Below are positions 35,123 through 45,207 of a stretch of DNA of 64,000 nucleotides, one piece after another. Position 1 is the stretch's first letter. The number at the start of each line of letters is the position of its first letter. The DNA comes from Limnobacter sp. 130 (lineage in GTDB: Bacteria; Pseudomonadota; Gammaproteobacteria; Burkholderiales; Burkholderiaceae_B). The notes under the pieces were generated by a model. The model had not been told where the DNA came from, searched no databases, and saw nothing but the letters and a program-made list of their open reading frames with translations. The stretch lies in assembly GCF_902506325.1 (NCBI RefSeq), contig NZ_LR732328.1, positions 989,071-1,053,070 on the forward strand. The letters run 5' to 3'. The translations under genes and the position numbers were made by a program.

Positions 35123-36298
35123 GTGTTACTGGATTTTTTCTTTCAACTTCGCGACGCCAAGATTCCCGTCACCGTGCGGGAATACCTCACCCTGCTTGAA
35201 GGGATGAAGGCGCAGTTTATGACGCCCAGCCTGGACAACTTCTACCATTTGTCCCGCCTCACGCTAGTAAAAGATGAACGCTTTTTCGATCGGTTTGATC
35301 AAGTGTTTGGCAGCTATTTCAAAGGGCTTGAAAAGAACATGGATTTGTTCGCTCAATTGCCCAAGGACTGGCTTGAAAAGCGGTTCAATCGCGAGTTCAC
35401 GCCCGAAGAAATGGCAGCCATTGAATCCATGGGCGGGCTGGACAAGCTGATGGAGCGCTTGAAAGAGCTGCTGAAAGAGCAAAAGGAACGCCATGAAGGC
35501 GGTAGCAAGTGGATTGGTTCTGGCGGCACCTCGCCTTTCGGCAACAACGGCTTTAATCCTGAGGGTGTTCGAATTGGACAAGATGAGAGCCGCAACCGCC
35601 GTGCCGTGAAAGTTTGGGATCAGCGCCTGTACCAGGATTACGACGATGAACTGGAAATTGGCACCCGCAATATCAAAATAGCGCTTCGCCGACTGCGCAG
35701 ATTTGCGCGTGAAGGTGCACAAGAAGAACTGGATCTGGACAAAACCATTGAATCCACTGCGCGAAACGCGGGCTGGCTGGATTTAAAAATGCGCCCCGAG
35801 CGACACAATTCTGTGAAAGTACTGATGCTGCTCGACGTGGGCGGATCGATGGACGACCACATTCGACGCACAGAAGAATTATTCAGCGCAGCAAAAAGCG
35901 AATTCAAGCACCTGGAGTTTTATTACTTCCACAATTGTGTCTATGACTTTTTGTGGAAAAAGAACCACCGCCGCCACAGCGAACGCTTTCAGACCCACGA
36001 CATACTGCGCACCTACAACAGCGATTACCGCCTGATATTCGTGGGCGACGCCACAATGAGCCCATACGAAATCCTGCAACCGGGGGGTTCGGTGGAGTAC
36101 AATAACAAGGAAGCTGGCGCAGTGTGGTTGCGTCGTTTTCTTGATCGATTTCCGAAAGCCGTCTGGCTTAATCCGGAACCCGAAGGGCTTTGGCAATATC
36201 GCCAAAGCGTTGAAATCATTCAAAATATCATAGAACACCGCATGCACCCCCTCACGGTCGGTGGGCTTGAAACTGCAATGCGATACCTTAGTAAGTAA
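35123..36298 (+). CDS. VWA domain-containing CoxE-like protein
   Basis: 391 residues starting at GTG 35123. The N-terminal half (LLDFFFQLRDAKIPVTVREYLTLLEGM) is the CoxE-type helical region, then a Gly/Asn-rich linker (about 130-160). The C-terminal VWA domain has a modified MIDAS motif LLDVGGSMDDHIRR, with DxGGS in place of DxSxS, normal for this group. No membrane segment. It forms a two-gene unit with the MoxR ATPase and probably acts with it as a metal-dependent chaperone; client unknown. Confidence 0.9.
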   Translation: MLLDFFFQLRDAKIPVTVREYLTLLEGMKAQFMTPSLDNFYHLSRLTLVKDERFFDRFDQVFGSYFKGLEKNMDLFAQLPKDWLEKRFNREFTPEEMAAIESMGGLDKLMERLKELLKEQKERHEGGSKWIGSGGTSPFGNNGFNPEGVRIGQDESRNRRAVKVWDQRLYQDYDDELEIGTRNIKIALRRLRRFAREGAQEELDLDKTIESTARNAGWLDLKMRPERHNSVKVLMLLDVGGSMDDHIRRTEELFSAAKSEFKHLEFYYFHNCVYDFLWKKNHRRHSERFQTHDILRTYNSDYRLIFVGDATMSPYEILQPGGSVEYNNKEAGAVWLRRFLDRFPKAVWLNPEPEGLWQYRQSVEIIQNIIEHRMHPLTVGGLETAMRYLSK

Positions 36299-36367
36299 TC
36301 CTTGTATTCCTTTTTCTGACCCTCCCCGTTATTAGCAGCACATACACATTTCGTGTGGAGAAAGAAA

Positions 36368-36943
36368 ATGGAAATCAAACGTACTCACCCCCTGATCATT
36401 ACTGCCGCCGTTGCCATTATTTTGGCCGCCGGTATCGCAATTGCCTCCATGACCGGCCTGCTCCCCAACAGCAACGCCAACATGAGCGATCAGGAAATAG
36501 CCCAGATGGAAGAAAAAGCACGTCTGGAAGAAGAAGCGAAAGCCAAGCAAGAGGCGGCTGCCAAGAAAGCAGCATCCAAACCAGCCCCAACAAAAGCAGC
36601 CGCCACTTGTAACACGTGTGGTCGGGTTGTTGAAATTCGCCAGCGTACCGTTCAAGGTGAAGGCTCCGGTATCGGTGCTGTAGCAGGCGGTGTGGTGGGC
36701 GGCCTGCTGGGCAATCAAATTGGCGGCGGTAGCGGCAAAAAAGTGGCCACAGCGGCTGGTGTAGTCGGCGGTGCTGTACTGGGTAACAAAATTGAAAAAG
36801 ACCGTAATTCGACTACGCAATACGATGTAGTGGTTCAGTACGACGCTGGCGGTTCAGACGTATTCAGCTTTAGCAGCGCTCCCAACTGGCAGTCTGGTGA
36901 CCGTGTGAAAGTTGTGAACGGTCAGATCACCTCTAGCCTGTAA
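36368..36943 (+). CDS. Glycine-zipper 2TM domain protein
   Basis: 191 residues: an N-terminal membrane anchor (LIITAAVAIILAAGIAIASMTGLL), then a charged Ala/Lys/Glu-rich stretch (about 45-80). A CNTCG pair begins the C-terminal part, followed by a glycine zipper GIGAVAGGVVGGLLGNQIGGGSGKK and GVVGGAVLGNKIEKDR. This arrangement is the common SlyB/PcP-like 2TM domain, though without a lipobox Cys. It probably sits in the envelope. GTGGAGAAAGAAA gives a good ribosome binding site at ATG 36368, so the upstream in-frame start is not used. Confidence 0.85.
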   Translation: MEIKRTHPLIITAAVAIILAAGIAIASMTGLLPNSNANMSDQEIAQMEEKARLEEEAKAKQEAAAKKAASKPAPTKAAATCNTCGRVVEIRQRTVQGEGSGIGAVAGGVVGGLLGNQIGGGSGKKVATAAGVVGGAVLGNKIEKDRNSTTQYDVVVQYDAGGSDVFSFSSAPNWQSGDRVKVVNGQITSSL

Positions 36944-36972
36944 ACCCGCTCATCTGTTTACAGGATTTGTTT

Positions 36973-36999
36973 GGTCACCCAGCGATGGGTGACCTTTTT
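36973..36999 (+). terminator. Rho-independent terminator after glycine-zipper gene
   Basis: GGTCACCC-AGCGAT-GGGTGACC, a perfect 8-bp stem, followed by TTTTTC. Confidence 0.92.
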
Positions 37000-37077
37000 C
37001 GTTTCAATAGTCTGTTGTGGAACCAGTTGAAACTCTGAGGCACTCAATTCAAATTCCCCCTTGAATGGAACCTCTAC

Positions 37078-37539
37078 ATGACAGCACTGCATGACCCCGA
37101 TTTAATCAAGGCCCTGGCCGCCTGGGTGGGACAACTTAAAAGCCCCTATCATGAGGACAAGCAAGTGAACAACTACCCCGTGAAGCTCATGTCCAGTTCG
37201 CCCAATGCCTGGCTTGAAATCAAGCAGATCGAACAAGGCATGATGGAAATTACCTGTATTCACAGAGTGATGGAACAGGATGAACACTGCGATCTGGAGG
37301 GGATCCGAAAGGAATGCAGCCAGTTCAATGCGCTGATGGAACGTGTCCGCCTTCCCGCTTACATGTGGGAAGACCGGCACAAGGCTGAATTTCAGCTAAG
37401 GTGGCAAGAAACTTTGGTCACACAGGCTGATTTGAAGTATGTTCAGCGATTTTTTGAACAATCACTGTACCTGGCCAATGCCCTGCAAAGCAGGCTGGGC
37501 TGGGCACTGAATAGTCAGCCCCAGCCACTGAGCCATTAA
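37078..37539 (+). CDS. Hypothetical protein
   Basis: 153 residues that I do not recognise. It is soluble, has no signal peptide, and is rich in charged residues and in Met, Gln and Trp (DHPxL-like openings are absent). Middle strands such as NAWLEIKQIEQGMMEITCIHRVM suggest an alpha/beta fold; the last third looks helical. It stands alone after a terminator and is convergent with htpG, 24 bp away. Codon use is like its neighbours, so it looks resident rather than recently acquired. Confidence 0.75.
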   Translation: MTALHDPDLIKALAAWVGQLKSPYHEDKQVNNYPVKLMSSSPNAWLEIKQIEQGMMEITCIHRVMEQDEHCDLEGIRKECSQFNALMERVRLPAYMWEDRHKAEFQLRWQETLVTQADLKYVQRFFEQSLYLANALQSRLGWALNSQPQPLSH

Positions 37540-37563
37540 AACAGAATCAAGCAGCCAAACCCG

Positions 37564-39462
37564 TCAGGCTTTAACCGTCAACAACAGCATGTTCAAGCGA
37601 CGAACAAAACCTGCAGGGTCTTCCAACTGGCCACCCTCAGCCAGCACCGCTTGGTCAAACAACACATTCACCCATTCATCGAAATGATTGTTCTCAATTT
37701 TCAAACGCTGAATGAACGGATGCTCGGGATTTAGCTCCAGAATTGGCTTGGTATCAGGCGCGTTTTGACCTGCCTGCTTCAACATGCGTTTTAAATGCTC
37801 GCTCATACCAGCCTCGTCTGCCACGATACAGGCAGGGCTGTCGGTGAGGCGCAAGGTAACACGGGCTTCCTTGATTCGATCTTTCAGCAGGTCTTCAACC
37901 TTCTTCAGCACATCCTTGAACTCGTCTTCAACTTTCTTTTTGGTTTCCTTGTCTTTTTCATCTTCAAGGGCCCCCAAGTCCAAGCCACCTTTGGCACAGC
38001 TTTGCAATTCCTTGCCTTCAAATTCCTGCAAATAGGAAAGCATCCATTCATCAACCCGGTCACTCAACAACAACACTTCAACACCCTTTTTCTTGAACAC
38101 TTCCAGGTGCGGGCTGTACTTGGCTGCAGCGTAGGTGTCAGCGGTCACGTAGTAGATTTTGTCCTGCCCTTCCTTCATGCGGCCCACATAGTCAGCCAGG
38201 GAAACTGTTTGCGCGTCGCCCTCACTTTGCGTAGTGGCAAAACGCAGCAGCTTGGCAATGCGCTCTTTGTTGGCTGGGTCGTCGCCCATGCCCTCTTTCA
38301 GAACCTGGCCGAATTCCTTCCAAAATGTGGCGTACTTTTCAGCTTCGTTAGCGGCCATGTCCTCAAGCAAGCCCAGCACCTTTTTCACTGAACCTTCGCG
38401 AATGGCTTTTACATCGCGGCTTTCCTGCAAAATTTCGCGTGATACGTTCAAGGGCAAGTCGGAAGAATCGATCACACCCTTTACAAAACGCATGTAGGGT
38501 GGCATCAGTTGCTCAGCATCGTCCATGATGAACACACGCTTCACGTACAACTTGATGCCCTTTTGCTGATTGCGATCCCACAAGTCATAAGGCGCCTTGG
38601 CGGGAATGTACAACAGCGAGGTGTATTCCGAACGGCCACCTTCCACGCGGTTGTGCGTGTGCGCCAAGGGGTCGGCAAAATCGAAGCTGATTGTTTTGTA
38701 AAACTCGTTGTACTGCTCAGCCGAAATATCTGATTTGGACCGCGCCCACAAGGCATTGGCCTTGTTTACATTTTCCCATTCAGCCGTGGCTTTCATGCCT
38801 CCGGCTGCTTCGTCCCATTCCTCTTTCAGCATTTGAATGGGCAAGGAAATGTGGTCTGAGTACTTGGTCAGAATGCTCTTCAATTTCCAGCCGGAAAGCA
38901 ATTCATCTTCATCCGCTTTCAAGTGCAAAATGATTTGTGTGCCGCGATCCGCTTTTTCGATGGCTTCCACGCTGAATTCGCCATCGCCTTTGGATTCCCA
39001 TTCAACGCCCTCAGCGGCCGGCAAACCTGCCCTGCGGGAGCGCACGGTGACTTTGTCGGCCACGATAAACGCGGAATAAAAACCCACACCAAACTGGCCA
39101 ATCAGGGCGGCGTCTTTTTGCTGGTCGCCACTTAATTTCCCGAAAAACTCTTTGGTTCCGCTTTTTGCAATGGTGCCCAAGTGTTCAATGGCGTCCTCGC
39201 GACTTAAGCCAATGCCGTTGTCGTCGATCGAGATGGTGCGGGCCTCTTTGTCAAAGGTCACCCGAATTTTCAACTCGCTGTCATTTTCAAACAGACCGGC
39301 ATTGTTGATGGCTTCAAAGCGCAGTTTGTCGCAAGCGTCGGAGGAGTTGGAGACCAGCTCGCGAAGAAAAATTTCCTTGTTGGAATACAGGGAATGAATC
39401 ATCAAATGCAGAAGTTGCTTGACCTCTGTTTGAAAACCCATTGTTTCCTTCATTGCACCCAT
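37564..39462 (-). CDS. htpG: Chaperone protein HtpG (Hsp90)
   Basis: ATP-dependent Hsp90 chaperone. The N-terminal GHKL ATPase has [40 protein letters not shown] and [16 protein letters not shown]; the middle domain has [34 protein letters not shown]. Length 632 residues from ATG 39462, which lies 8 bases after GGGAG. ATGs at 39480 and 39441 are in frame and cannot be excluded. An RpoH promoter lies immediately upstream. The gene is downstream of the parC terminator, so it is an independent heat-shock unit. Confidence 0.98.
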   Translation of the reverse strand: MGAMKETMGFQTEVKQLLHLMIHSLYSNKEIFLRELVSNSSDACDKLRFEAINNAGLFENDSELKIRVTFDKEARTISIDDNGIGLSREDAIEHLGTIAKSGTKEFFGKLSGDQQKDAALIGQFGVGFYSAFIVADKVTVRSRRAGLPAAEGVEWESKGDGEFSVEAIEKADRGTQIILHLKADEDELLSGWKLKSILTKYSDHISLPIQMLKEEWDEAAGGMKATAEWENVNKANALWARSKSDISAEQYNEFYKTISFDFADPLAHTHNRVEGGRSEYTSLLYIPAKAPYDLWDRNQQKGIKLYVKRVFIMDDAEQLMPPYMRFVKGVIDSSDLPLNVSREILQESRDVKAIREGSVKKVLGLLEDMAANEAEKYATFWKEFGQVLKEGMGDDPANKERIAKLLRFATTQSEGDAQTVSLADYVGRMKEGQDKIYYVTADTYAAAKYSPHLEVFKKKGVEVLLLSDRVDEWMLSYLQEFEGKELQSCAKGGLDLGALEDEKDKETKKKVEDEFKDVLKKVEDLLKDRIKEARVTLRLTDSPACIVADEAGMSEHLKRMLKQAGQNAPDTKPILELNPEHPFIQRLKIENNHFDEWVNVLFDQAVLAEGGQLEDPAGFVRRLNMLLLTVKA

Positions 39463-39501
39463 GTTGTTTGCTCCCTTCATGTTCTATTTTCGGATGACGA
39501 T

Positions 39502-39529
39502 ATATGGGGATTCCACAAGAGATTTCAAG
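39502..39529 (-). promoter_or_regulatory. RpoH (sigma-32) promoter of htpG
   Basis: Minus strand: -35 box CTTGAAA (39523-39529), 13-bp spacer, -10 box CCCCATAT (39502-39509). Same boxes and spacing as the grpE and dnaK promoters. It sits directly after the parC terminator. Confidence 0.9.
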
Positions 39530-39533
39530 GCGA

Positions 39534-39558
39534 AAAAAAAGCCCCGAAGGGCTTTTTT
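39534..39558 (-). terminator. Rho-independent terminator of parC
   Basis: On the minus strand AAAAAAAGCCC-TTCG-GGGCTTTTTTT begins at the parC stop codon. The UUCG tetraloop and T run make it strong in both directions. Confidence 0.93.
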
Positions 39559-41879
39559 TAACCAGCTTTGCGCAGCGTATCGGCTTTGAACTTGATGTCG
39601 AGTTCTTTGCCCTTGCGCCCACGTTTACCCAGGCGTTCAGCCAGCAAAGCAGGCTTTAGCACTTCCTCGCGATCTTTGCCGCCACGGCCCACACCGGCAA
39701 CCACCAGGCTATCCGCAGATCCAAAGGCAATTGCGGCCACCAAGGAGTCTTTGTCATCAAGCGGCAACAACTGCACACCGCGCCCGCCACCGGAAAGCTG
39801 CTTCAACTCCTCCAGCATGAACACATGAAAACGCCCGACCTCAGAAAGCACCGCCACACGGTCGTCTGTAGGCATCAACAACACAGGTGGCAACAGCTTT
39901 TCACCAGGGTTCAGGCTGATGAACTGCTTTCCCGCCTTCATGCGGCTTTCCATGTTGCCAGCAGTGGCCAAGAAGCCGTAGGCTGCACTGCAAGCAAGAA
40001 ACACTGGCTGGGTAGCCTGTGCAGCCAACGCGTGGCTGAGAGTACCGCCATTAAGCTCAACAAGGCTTTGCGCCGGTATGCCATCGCCCCTGCCACCCGG
40101 CCAGGCTGCAACCGGCACACTGAACACCTTGCCCAGCGCGTTGCCTGCGCCAAACAAGTAGGTATTGTCGGTGGTTTTGCATTCAAAGGCTGCGTACAGG
40201 GCGTCGCCCACCTTGAAGGTGAATTGGGCGGCGTCGTGACCGTGGCCCTGGCGGTTTCGAATCCAGAATTTTTGGGAAACAATCACCGTAGTGGGTTCTT
40301 CAACCACTTTCACCTCAATGCTGGCTTTGGTGGCCTCTTCAATCAACGTTCGGCGGTCATCGCCATAGGTGTCCGTGTCTTTGCGAATTTCACCAATAAT
40401 TCGGGTTTTCAGTTTGCCATCATCGGCCAGCAAGGCTTCCAGGTCGGCTTTTTCTTCGCCCAGCTTGGCCAGTTCCTGCTCAATCTTGATTTTTTCAAGA
40501 CGAGCCAATTGGCGCAGTCGAATTTCAAGAATGTCTTCGGCCTGGCGATCGCTCAGCTTGAACGCCTCGATCAGCGCGGGCTTGGGTTCATCGCTTTCAC
40601 GAATCACCTTGATCACTGCATCAATGTTCAGCCACGCGATCAGGCGACCTTCCAGCACGTGGATTCGGTCATTTACCTGTGCCAAGCGGTGCTGGCTGCG
40701 GCGAGTCACGCACACTTTTCGGAATTCAATCCAGTCCAGCAGCATGGCGATCAAGCCGCGCTGACCGGGACGACCGGCATTGTCGATACTCACCAGGTTG
40801 ATCGATGTATTGGTTTCCAGGCTGGTGTGGCTCAACAGCAGGTTTGAAAACTCTTCAACAGACACATTCCGGCTTTTCGGCTCGAACACCAAACGCACCG
40901 CATTTTCCTTGCCTGATTCATCCCGTACAGCATCCAGCATGGCCAATACCTGTGCTTTCAGGTTTTGCTGCTCGGTACTCAGGCCTTTTTTTCCAGCCTT
41001 CACTTTGGGGTTGGTCAGTTCTTCAATTTCTTCAAGCACTTTGGCCGTGCTGGTGTTCGGTGGCAGTTCCTTGACCACCAACTGCCATTGGCCACGGGCC
41101 ATTTCTTCAATGTCCCAACGGGCACGCACCTTGATTGAACCCCGGCCGCCCGCATAAATTTCTTTCATCGCACTGGCAGGCGAAATAATTTGCGCACCAC
41201 CCGGAAAGTCGGGGGCAGGCAAATGGCCCATGATGGTATCCAGGTCGGCATTCGGGTGCTTGATCAAGTGGATCGTGGCTGCGGCCACTTCCCGAATGTT
41301 ATGCGGTGGAATGTCAGTGGCCATACCCACTGCAATGCCAGACGCGCCATTCAACAACACAAACGGCAGGCGCGCAGGCAACAGCTTCGGTTCCTGAAAA
41401 CTACCATCGTAGTTCGGTATGAAATCGACAGTGCCCATGTCCACTTCGTCAAGCAGCAGCTTGGCGATGGGTGTCAAACGGGCTTCGGTGTATCGCATGG
41501 CGGCAGCACCGTCGCCATCGCGGCTACCAAAGTTGCCCTGGCCATCGATTAACGGGTAGCGCAAGGTGAAGTTTTGCGCCATGCGCACCAGTGCATCGTA
41601 GGCCGCCTGGTCGCCATGCGGGTGATATTTACCCAATACGTCACCGACCACGCGGGCCGACTTCACAGGCTTGGCATTGTTGGCCAAACCCATTTCATTC
41701 ATGGCATACAAAATTCGCCGCTGCACGGGTTTTTGGCCATCAGCACACTCGGGCAACGCCCTGCCCTTGACCACGGAAATGGCATAGTCCAGGTAGGCAC
41801 GTTCGGCGTAAAGGCCCAGCGTAATCGTTTCAGAGTCGTCGCCAGAAGGTGGCGTTGCATCCAGGGTTAGTTGTTCCAT
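39558..41879 (-). CDS. parC: DNA topoisomerase IV subunit A
   Basis: Type IIA topoisomerase subunit that unlinks daughter chromosomes. 773 residues. Winged-helix and breakage-reunion domain with [20 protein letters not shown] and the active-site Tyr130 in [14 protein letters not shown]. The middle contains [12 protein letters not shown] and a coiled coil [16 protein letters not shown] shorter beta-propeller ends the protein, as in ParC rather than GyrA. The residue at the quinolone position (E. coli Ser80) is Gln91, and Glu84 is Asp95. parE is not adjacent; rlmB lies 18 bp upstream. Confidence 0.96.
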   Translation of the reverse strand: MEQLTLDATPPSGDDSETITLGLYAERAYLDYAISVVKGRALPECADGQKPVQRRILYAMNEMGLANNAKPVKSARVVGDVLGKYHPHGDQAAYDALVRMAQNFTLRYPLIDGQGNFGSRDGDGAAAMRYTEARLTPIAKLLLDEVDMGTVDFIPNYDGSFQEPKLLPARLPFVLLNGASGIAVGMATDIPPHNIREVAAATIHLIKHPNADLDTIMGHLPAPDFPGGAQIISPASAMKEIYAGGRGSIKVRARWDIEEMARGQWQLVVKELPPNTSTAKVLEEIEELTNPKVKAGKKGLSTEQQNLKAQVLAMLDAVRDESGKENAVRLVFEPKSRNVSVEEFSNLLLSHTSLETNTSINLVSIDNAGRPGQRGLIAMLLDWIEFRKVCVTRRSQHRLAQVNDRIHVLEGRLIAWLNIDAVIKVIRESDEPKPALIEAFKLSDRQAEDILEIRLRQLARLEKIKIEQELAKLGEEKADLEALLADDGKLKTRIIGEIRKDTDTYGDDRRTLIEEATKASIEVKVVEEPTTVIVSQKFWIRNRQGHGHDAAQFTFKVGDALYAAFECKTTDNTYLFGAGNALGKVFSVPVAAWPGGRGDGIPAQSLVELNGGTLSHALAAQATQPVFLACSAAYGFLATAGNMESRMKAGKQFISLNPGEKLLPPVLLMPTDDRVAVLSEVGRFHVFMLEELKQLSGGGRGVQLLPLDDKDSLVAAIAFGSADSLVVAGVGRGGKDREEVLKPALLAERLGKRGRKGKELDIKFKADTLRKAG

Positions 41880-41897
41880 GCGGTGCTTCGAGGTTTC

Positions 41898-42632
41898 TTA
41901 TTTTGAAAATTGACGTTGACGAAGGGTTTCAAACAGGCAGACCGAGCTGGCCACTGACACATTCAGGCTTTCAACACTGCCGATCATCGGAATTTGCACC
42001 AGTTGATCGCATTTTTCACGGGTCAGGCGGCGCATGCCATCGCCTTCTGCACCAAGCACCCAGGCAATGGGGCCGTTCAAGTCCGCATCGTAAAGTGTAT
42101 CTGTGGCCTCACCCGCCGTGCCGATACACCAAACGCCCGCATCCTGAATTTCTTCCAGCGTGCGAGCCAGGTTGGTCACGGTGATCACAGGGATTGTTTC
42201 TGCTGCGCCACAAGCCACCTTCGAGACCACCGGGGTAATACCCACCGATTTGTCTTTGGGCAACACCACAGCATGCACACCGGCGGCATCGGCACTGCGA
42301 AGGCAAGCACCCAGGTTGTGTGGGTCGGTCACGCCATCAAGCACCAGCAGCAAGGTGTTCTTGCCGTGGGTATCAATGATTTCAAACAGGTCGTTGCTTT
42401 TCACCAATTCTTTGGCAAATGCCACCACACCTTGGTGCTGTTTGTGACCTGCTGCTTTTTCCAAACGATCAGAATCAGCTGCACTGACCTTCACGCCTGC
42501 GGCCTTCACCTTGTCGATGAACTGCTGCATGCGCTTGTCTTTGCGGTGTTGGTCAACCAACACCTCGTCTACGCTGGCCGGGGCTGTTTTAACCCGGGCC
42601 GACACGGCATGAAAACCATACAAAATGGCCAA
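41898..42632 (-). CDS. rlmB: 23S rRNA (guanosine-2251-2'-O)-methyltransferase RlmB
   Basis: SpoU-family (SPOUT) methyltransferase. 244 residues: N-terminal substrate-binding domain starting MAILYGFHAVSARVKTAP, then the catalytic domain with motif 1 LDGVTDPHNLGACLRSADAAGV (about 98-119), motif 2 WVLGAEGDGMRRLTREKCD and motif 3 IPMIGSVESLNVSVASSVCLFE. All three knot motifs are intact. Directly downstream of rnr (14 bp), an order also found in E. coli. Confidence 0.96.
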   Translation of the reverse strand: MAILYGFHAVSARVKTAPASVDEVLVDQHRKDKRMQQFIDKVKAAGVKVSAADSDRLEKAAGHKQHQGVVAFAKELVKSNDLFEIIDTHGKNTLLLVLDGVTDPHNLGACLRSADAAGVHAVVLPKDKSVGITPVVSKVACGAAETIPVITVTNLARTLEEIQDAGVWCIGTAGEATDTLYDADLNGPIAWVLGAEGDGMRRLTREKCDQLVQIPMIGSVESLNVSVASSVCLFETLRQRQFSK

Positions 42633-42646
42633 TTGATACGCTCCGC

Positions 42647-45163
42647 TTATCTAGGTTTTTTCGCTGCAGTGCGCATTTTAGACCCAGTGGCGGGCTTGGG
42701 ACGAGCAACACGCTTGGCTTTTTGAATTTCTTCCTTGCGTTTTTTCTCGGCAGCCGCTTTGCTGCGCGATTCATCGGCCGCGCGTTTTTTATTAACACCC
42801 CGTGAACTGGTGCTTTCCTCGGGTGGCAGCACAGGCGCTGTTTTGCCCGCATCTTGCACCGCATTCTGTAGCTGAGTCGGGTTGGTACGGCGACCCTGCT
42901 GCCGCTGGGGCCGGTTGCCAGACTTGCCATTCGGCTTGGCTGAACCGGGATCTCGCATCAGGCTCTCGAACTTCACGCCCTGAACCAGACGGAATTCAAT
43001 TCGGCGGGCATCCAGATCAACCCGCGAAACCTGAACGTTGATTGGGTCGGTCAGGCGATAACGAATTCCACTGCGCTCGCCGCGCAATTCATGCAGGCTG
43101 TCGCTGTACTGAAAGTACTCGGTACCCAGTTCAGACACGTGCACCAAGCCCTCAACATAAAGGGCATCAAGCGTAATAAACAAGCCAAAGCTTGTTACGC
43201 CCGATACATGGCCCTGGAAGGTATCGCCCACGCGTTCTTTCATGAAGAAACACTTCAGCCAGGACATCACATCGCGAGAAGCTTCGTCTGCGCGTCGTTC
43301 TGTGGAGGAAAACCAGTTACCGGATTGATCCCAGCGAGCCAGTTCCTCGGCCTTGTCCACACGGCGCTTGGGGTCGAAATCTTCGAACTCGCGCTCGTCC
43401 AGTGGCAGCGGCACGTAACGCTTGCCAGCCAACAGGGCTTTAATGCTTCGATGAACCATTAAATCAGGATAGCGGCGAATGGGCGATGTAAAGTGCGCAT
43501 AAGCCGGATAAGCCAGGCCAAAGTGACCACTGTTGTGCGGTGTGTAAATGGCCTGCTGCATGGAACGCAACATCATGGTTTGCAACAAAGCTTGATCGGG
43601 GCGACCCTGAATTTTCTTCATCAGGTTCGCATAGTCCATGCTGGTGGGGTCGTCGCCACCGTCCAGCGTCAAACCCACCGAGCGCAAAAAGGCGCGCAGG
43701 TTTTGCAATTTCTCAACGGTTGGCCCTTCGTGCACGCGGTACAAACTGGGGTGTTTGCTGCGTTCCAGGAAATCCGCCGCACACACGTTGGCCGCCAACA
43801 TGCATTCTTCAATCAAGCGGTGCGCATCGTTGCGACGCTTGGGCACAATCTTGTCAATTTTGCCATCGGGATCGAGCATCACCTGCGTTTCAACCGTGTC
43901 AATTTCCATTGCGCCACGGCGCTGACGCGATTCAAACAGCACCTTGAAAAGCGTGTACAGGTTTTCAATGTCGCCATACCCTGAGCCCATGGCCTTGGCA
44001 GCCATGCTTTGCGGATCGGTTAGTGCATCCCAAACCTGGTTGTAGGTTAAGCGGGCTGAGGAATGGATCACGGCGTTGTAAAACTGATAGGCCTTGATCG
44101 CACCTTTGGGGCCAATGATCATGTCGCACACCAGCACCAGGCGGTCCACGCCAGGGTTTAGCGAACACAGTCCGTTGGAGAGCTTTTCGGGCAGCATGGG
44201 AATAACCCGCCGCGGAAAATAAACGGAAGTACCGCGCTTGGTGGCCTCTTGGTCAATCGGTGTGCCGGGCAACACATAATGGCTTACATCGGCGATGGCC
44301 ACCAGCAAACGCCAGCCGCCCTTGGTGTCGTTCGATGGGGTGCAATACACTGCATCGTCAAAATCTCGTGCGTCTTCGCCGTCGATGGTGACAAAAGGCA
44401 CATCGCGCAAATCCACGCGGCCTTTCAGGTCTTTGTGCTCCACCTCATTCGGAATGCTTTCCGCCTGATTCATGGTGAGCAAATTGAATTCATGCGGCAC
44501 GTCGAATTTGCGCACAGCAATCTCGATCTCCATGCCGGGGTCGTCTAACTCACCCAGTACTTCAGCCACCTTGCCAATGGGCTGTGAATGACGTGTGGGC
44601 TGCTCGATGATTTCAACCGTGACCACCTTGCCAGGCGTGGCATTGCCCACGTCTTTGGGCGACACCAGAATGTCGTGTTTAATGCGTTGGTCTTCGGGTA
44701 TGACCAGCAAAATACCGCGCTCGGAAACAAGGCGCCCAACCAAGCGGTTGGTTTTGCGTTCGGTCACTTCAACAATGGTGCCCTCGGGCTTGCCGCGGTG
44801 ATCAGTGCCGGTAATTCGCACCAGCACACGGTCGCCATGCAACACTTTTTGCATTTCACGCGGGGAAAGGAATGCGTCGGGCCCGCGATCGTCCCGAACC
44901 AGAAAACCGAAACCATCACGATGCCCCGCCACGCGGCCAGCCACAAAATCCAGTTTGGTAGAAAGCAACAACATGCCTTTTCTGTTGGGCATTAATTGGC
45001 CATCACGCTCCATGGCATTCAGGCGTTTTTCAATAATGGGGATTTGATCTTCGGTGAGTTTAAGGTGCTCGTAAACCTGTTCGCGGGTTAAGGGGGCTTG
45101 CGCTTGGCGCAATACAGCCAGGATGTCTTCACGACTTGGGATTTTTATTTCTGTTTTATGCAT
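42647..45163 (-). CDS. rnr: Ribonuclease R
   Basis: 3'-5' exoribonuclease for structured RNA, mRNA decay and rRNA quality control. 838 residues: N-terminal winged helix (SREDILAVLRQAQAPLTREQV), two cold-shock domains, the RNB catalytic domain with TIDGEDARDFDDAVYC (about 265-280) and FTSPIRRYPDLMVHRSIK, then an S1 domain (VGDTFQGHVSGVTSFGLFITLD). A long Lys/Arg/Ala-rich tail (about 740-838) is typical of RNase R and probably disordered. ATG 45163 is used; it has no clear ribosome binding site and overlaps the divergent tRNA promoter. Confidence 0.96.
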   Translation of the reverse strand: MHKTEIKIPSREDILAVLRQAQAPLTREQVYEHLKLTEDQIPIIEKRLNAMERDGQLMPNRKGMLLLSTKLDFVAGRVAGHRDGFGFLVRDDRGPDAFLSPREMQKVLHGDRVLVRITGTDHRGKPEGTIVEVTERKTNRLVGRLVSERGILLVIPEDQRIKHDILVSPKDVGNATPGKVVTVEIIEQPTRHSQPIGKVAEVLGELDDPGMEIEIAVRKFDVPHEFNLLTMNQAESIPNEVEHKDLKGRVDLRDVPFVTIDGEDARDFDDAVYCTPSNDTKGGWRLLVAIADVSHYVLPGTPIDQEATKRGTSVYFPRRVIPMLPEKLSNGLCSLNPGVDRLVLVCDMIIGPKGAIKAYQFYNAVIHSSARLTYNQVWDALTDPQSMAAKAMGSGYGDIENLYTLFKVLFESRQRRGAMEIDTVETQVMLDPDGKIDKIVPKRRNDAHRLIEECMLAANVCAADFLERSKHPSLYRVHEGPTVEKLQNLRAFLRSVGLTLDGGDDPTSMDYANLMKKIQGRPDQALLQTMMLRSMQQAIYTPHNSGHFGLAYPAYAHFTSPIRRYPDLMVHRSIKALLAGKRYVPLPLDEREFEDFDPKRRVDKAEELARWDQSGNWFSSTERRADEASRDVMSWLKCFFMKERVGDTFQGHVSGVTSFGLFITLDALYVEGLVHVSELGTEYFQYSDSLHELRGERSGIRYRLTDPINVQVSRVDLDARRIEFRLVQGVKFESLMRDPGSAKPNGKSGNRPQRQQGRRTNPTQLQNAVQDAGKTAPVLPPEESTSSRGVNKKRAADESRSKAAAEKKRKEEIQKAKRVARPKPATGSKMRTAAKKPR

Positions 45164-45190
45164 TGACAAATTTATTTATTTCATTAGAAT
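45163..45190 (+). promoter_or_regulatory. Sigma-70 promoter of tRNA-Leu
   Basis: A consensus -35 TTGACA (45163-45168), 16-bp spacer and -10 TAGAAT (45185-45190) lie 18 bp before the mature tRNA 5' end. The -35 box shares its first base with the divergent rnr start codon. Confidence 0.85.
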
Positions 45191-45207
45191 TCACGGCTCG
45201 CACCTGT

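Noticed and set aside
39825-40847. 340-codon plus-strand ORF
   Set aside because: It is antisense to parC, whose motifs are intact on the minus strand.
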